A stretch of DNA of 64,000 bases from Rhizobium sp. LC145 (GTDB lineage: Bacteria > Pseudomonadota > Alphaproteobacteria > Rhizobiales > Rhizobiaceae). The position numbers and the translations under genes are program-made. Under the pieces are notes generated by a model that worked only from the letters and a program-made list of their open reading frames with translations, was not told the origin of the DNA and did not search any database. Below are positions 61,981 through 64,000 of the stretch, in pieces. Positions within the stretch are counted from its first letter, which is position 1. Each line of letters starts with the position of its first letter. The stretch spans positions 94,684 to 158,683 of the forward strand of contig NZ_LBHV01000011.1 of the NCBI RefSeq assembly GCF_001005825.1, written 5' to 3'.

Positions 61981-62258
61981 TTCAAGGGTTTCCTTTCTTG
62001 AGGCTGTTGCAAAACTTGCTCGGCAGGGGTGCGCAGGCGGCTAGCGCAAGGCGCGCCACGCCCGGTTGTCTGAATGAACAGAAATATCGTTATTGCTGTG
62101 AGGGGAGGGCGGCGATGCGATGTTTTGCGATCAGCACGGCAGTTGAGTCTGGCCTGCTTCCCTAGACGCAGGTGATACCTATTTGAACATCTATTGACCG
62201 CAGGGCAGTTTCTGTCATGTTCGGCGAACTCCTCGCTTGTTTGGCACCTTCAAGCTAG

Positions 62259-63308
62259 ATGGAGTGCACCGTGAACCGAATGCCTGAACTCTCAAGAAAC
62301 TTGCCTATTCCTGCAAAGGGCGATGTGCCGCCGGATATGAATTGCGAGTTGGGTTGGCCTCGCAGCCAGCCGGAGGTTTACGTGTCGTCACCGCTTCTTG
62401 CGACGGTTACCGCCTATATCGAGGGTCAGGGTGGCGGTGAGGGTTTGTTTCCCACGCCGATTGACGGGTTCAACATCGTCCGTTCTTGTCAGGCAATGAT
62501 GATGCCGATGCGGGCGATTTACAGGCCATCGCTCTGCGTCGTGATCCAGGGAGGAAAAGAGATCCTCTTTGGTGACGACATGATGTCCTACGGCGCGATG
62601 GAGTGTCTTGTCGTAAGTGTGGAACTGCCGGCCAGCGGACGGATCGCCAAGGCGAGCCCCGACGCACCCTATATCGGCGTTACCATAGATCTCGACGTGA
62701 CGGTGATGCGCGAGGTGGTTGAACAATTGGATGAACCGCCCGTTCCACCTACCAGCCCCGGTCCCTGCATGTTCGTGAGTCGGGTCGATGCACCTCTGGC
62801 AGATTGCATCCAGCGTCTTATCAGGATGTCCGAGGCGCCGAAGACGATCCCGATCCTCTACCCCTCCATCATGCGCGAGATCTGCTTCTGGCTTTTGAAC
62901 AGCCCTCATGGCGGCGAGCTCTATAGGCTAGCGTTACCCGAATCGAATATCGAGCGGGTGGTGAAAGCCATCTCCGTGCTGCATACGAACTTTGCCCACA
63001 CGCTGCATGTGGAGCATCTGGCCGAGATCGCGCGAATGAGCCCGTCGTCGTTCCATCAGCATTTCAAGGCGCTCACCTCGATGACGCCGCTCCAGTTCCA
63101 AAAGCAACTGCGCCTTTTAGAGGCGAGACGGCTGATGGTTGTTGAGGCTGCAAGCGTAGCGGAGGCTGCCTATCAGGTCGGCTACGAGAGTGCTTCGCAA
63201 TTCAGCCGCGAATACTGCCGGATGTTTGGTGCTGCTCCGAAGCGTGACGCGATGAACCAGCAGCGCTTGTATAACGAATACGCCAGCCGCACAGTCCGCA
63301 CTGCGTAG
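62259..63308 (+). CDS. AraC-family transcriptional regulator
   Basis: AraC-type regulator of 349 aa. The N-terminal AraC_N domain (about residues 45-200; CQAMMMPMRAIYRPSLCVVIQGGKEILFGDDMMSYGAMECLVVSVELPA) is typical of the group annotated as MtlR or YqhC-like regulators. Two C-terminal helix-turn-helices (HVEHLAEIARMSPSSFHQHFKALTSMTPLQFQKQLRLLEARRLM, VAEAAYQVGYESASQFSREYCRMFG). YqhC-like members respond to aldehydes and control an adjacent reductase; here the divergent SDR is the natural target. The start is uncertain (several ATG or GTG). Confidence 0.9.
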   Translation: MECTVNRMPELSRNLPIPAKGDVPPDMNCELGWPRSQPEVYVSSPLLATVTAYIEGQGGGEGLFPTPIDGFNIVRSCQAMMMPMRAIYRPSLCVVIQGGKEILFGDDMMSYGAMECLVVSVELPASGRIAKASPDAPYIGVTIDLDVTVMREVVEQLDEPPVPPTSPGPCMFVSRVDAPLADCIQRLIRMSEAPKTIPILYPSIMREICFWLLNSPHGGELYRLALPESNIERVVKAISVLHTNFAHTLHVEHLAEIARMSPSSFHQHFKALTSMTPLQFQKQLRLLEARRLMVVEAASVAEAAYQVGYESASQFSREYCRMFGAAPKRDAMNQQRLYNEYASRTVRTA

Positions 63309-63802
63309 GTCGCGCCGGGGGAAGGCGGCACTTTACAGTCTTTGATAAGAGCCGGCCTCCTCGAAAAGAAATAGTGTTTCGATGAACCTTCAGAGACTCC
63401 TGTTAAGCAACGCCCCTTCGGCTTGATGAAGCCTATAGACGCGCGAAGCGGCGGAACCAGTTGCCGGCCAGGATGGTAGAGGTAAGGACTGAGAGCTATT
63501 GCTACCGCGCGGCTATAGCTGCGGGTCTTGAGCAGCCAGAACTTCAGGGATTCCTGACAGTTTCCGGACGATTGCGAGGATAATGCGGACTCTAGAGCTG
63601 AGGCGTGGCGACCGCGTCACGCTCGTGGCTCTCAGAAACTGCGTGTTCGCCGCATCAGTTGCGCAGCACCTGAATAAGGCTTAGCAACGGCGAGACCTTT
63701 CCTATCATCGCATTGGGCGTCGGGGGCAGATCGAAGCGCTTGGCGTCGTTCGGTCGACCGTTGCGGTGCGGTGACCGTACCCCGCGCTTTCGGCATGGCG
63801 CA
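63309..63802. other. Gap between AraC and LysR genes
   Basis: About 490 bases without a recognised gene. A 99-codon minus-strand frame ending at 63655 is mostly a shadow of the LysR gene; its end may be a relic. Confidence 0.45.
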
Positions 63803-64000
63803 TCACCTCTGATTGCGGATGTATTCGAGGAAAACCCGCATGGCCGCGCTCGTATGCCGCCGGCTCGGATAATAGAGATACCAGCTCGGCAGCTTCTGCT
63901 TCCAGTCGGTGAGCAATTCGATAAGTCTGCCTTGTTCGACATCGTCGCGGACATAATCCTCGAACAGGTGAGCTATCCCCGATCCCGCAAGTGCGGCCTG
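63803..64000 (-). CDS. LysR-family regulator, C-terminal part (cut by window edge)
   Basis: The last 65 codons of a minus-strand gene that continues beyond the window. The translation QAALAGSGIAHLFEDYV, then GRLIELLTDWKQKLPSWYLYYPSRRHTSAAMRVFLEYIR is the typical end of LysR substrate-binding domains of the CrgA/YafC type. The DNA-binding half is outside the window. Confidence 0.85.
   Translation of the reverse strand, partial: QAALAGSGIAHLFEDYVRDDVEQGRLIELLTDWKQKLPSWYLYYPSRRHTSAAMRVFLEYIRNQR

Noticed and set aside
1..64000. CRISPR arrays, rRNA or tRNA genes, prophage or conjugation genes
   Set aside because: None was recognised when reading both strands; tRNA absence is by eye and would need a dedicated scan to be certain.

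Overview
The window looks like part of a secondary replicon (plasmid or chromid) of a Rhizobiaceae-type alphaproteobacterium (Rhizobium, Agrobacterium, Sinorhizobium or Shinella range). The main reason is a complete repABC operon at 15.1-18.9 kb with its antisense ctRNA and parS-like palindromes. High GC, many sugar and organic-acid ABC, TRAP and tripartite tricarboxylate transporters, and a plasmid-type DUF1612 gene fit this. The family assignment is inference from gene content, not a database match.

Layout. 0-4.3 kb: an OmpR/EnvZ-like two-component pair, then a LysR regulator divergent from an arginase-family enzyme whose first metal-ligand histidine is a cysteine. 4.3-11.5 kb: the minus-strand propionate module (pccB, a small unknown gene, pccA, methylmalonyl-CoA mutase), with a vapBC toxin-antitoxin pair on the opposite strand between pccA and the mutase. 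11.6-19 kb: the replication region, with a DUF1612 protein, a RibD-like reductase, an IS5-type remnant, three parS-like palindromes, repA, repB, ctRNA and repC. 19-24.4 kb: a stress-flavoured group (AI-2E-family permease with a long extra C-terminal domain, secreted alpha/beta hydrolase, DUF892 ferritin-like protein, GlsB/YeaQ membrane protein, YidB-like protein). 24.5-28 kb: an IS3 remnant, then marR divergent from a flavin monooxygenase and a drug-type MFS exporter.

28-37.3 kb: a sugar catabolic operon under a GntR/FadR regulator (ribose-type ABC transporter, mutarotase, GMC oxidoreductase, galactonate-type dehydratase, SDR). 37.4-43.8 kb: a TctCBA transporter with an SDR and an iron alcohol dehydrogenase, divergent from an IclR regulator. 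43.8-48.8 kb: a GntR regulator divergent from a TRAP transporter and an enolase-superfamily enzyme with an altered metal ligand. 49-52 kb: a degraded region with IS remnants, a TetR gene and small genes. 52-56.4 kb: an RND drug efflux adaptor and pump. 57.3-60.5 kb: a Tat-exported molybdenum hydroxylase (IorB/IorA type) with its cytochrome c. 61-64 kb: an SDR with an apparent Tat signal, a divergent AraC regulator, and the C-terminal end of a LysR gene cut by the window edge.

The unifying theme is a catabolic and defensive accessory replicon: each catabolic block has its own regulator, usually divergent, with a recognisable palindrome in the shared promoter gap. No CRISPR array, rRNA, tRNA, prophage or conjugation module was recognised.
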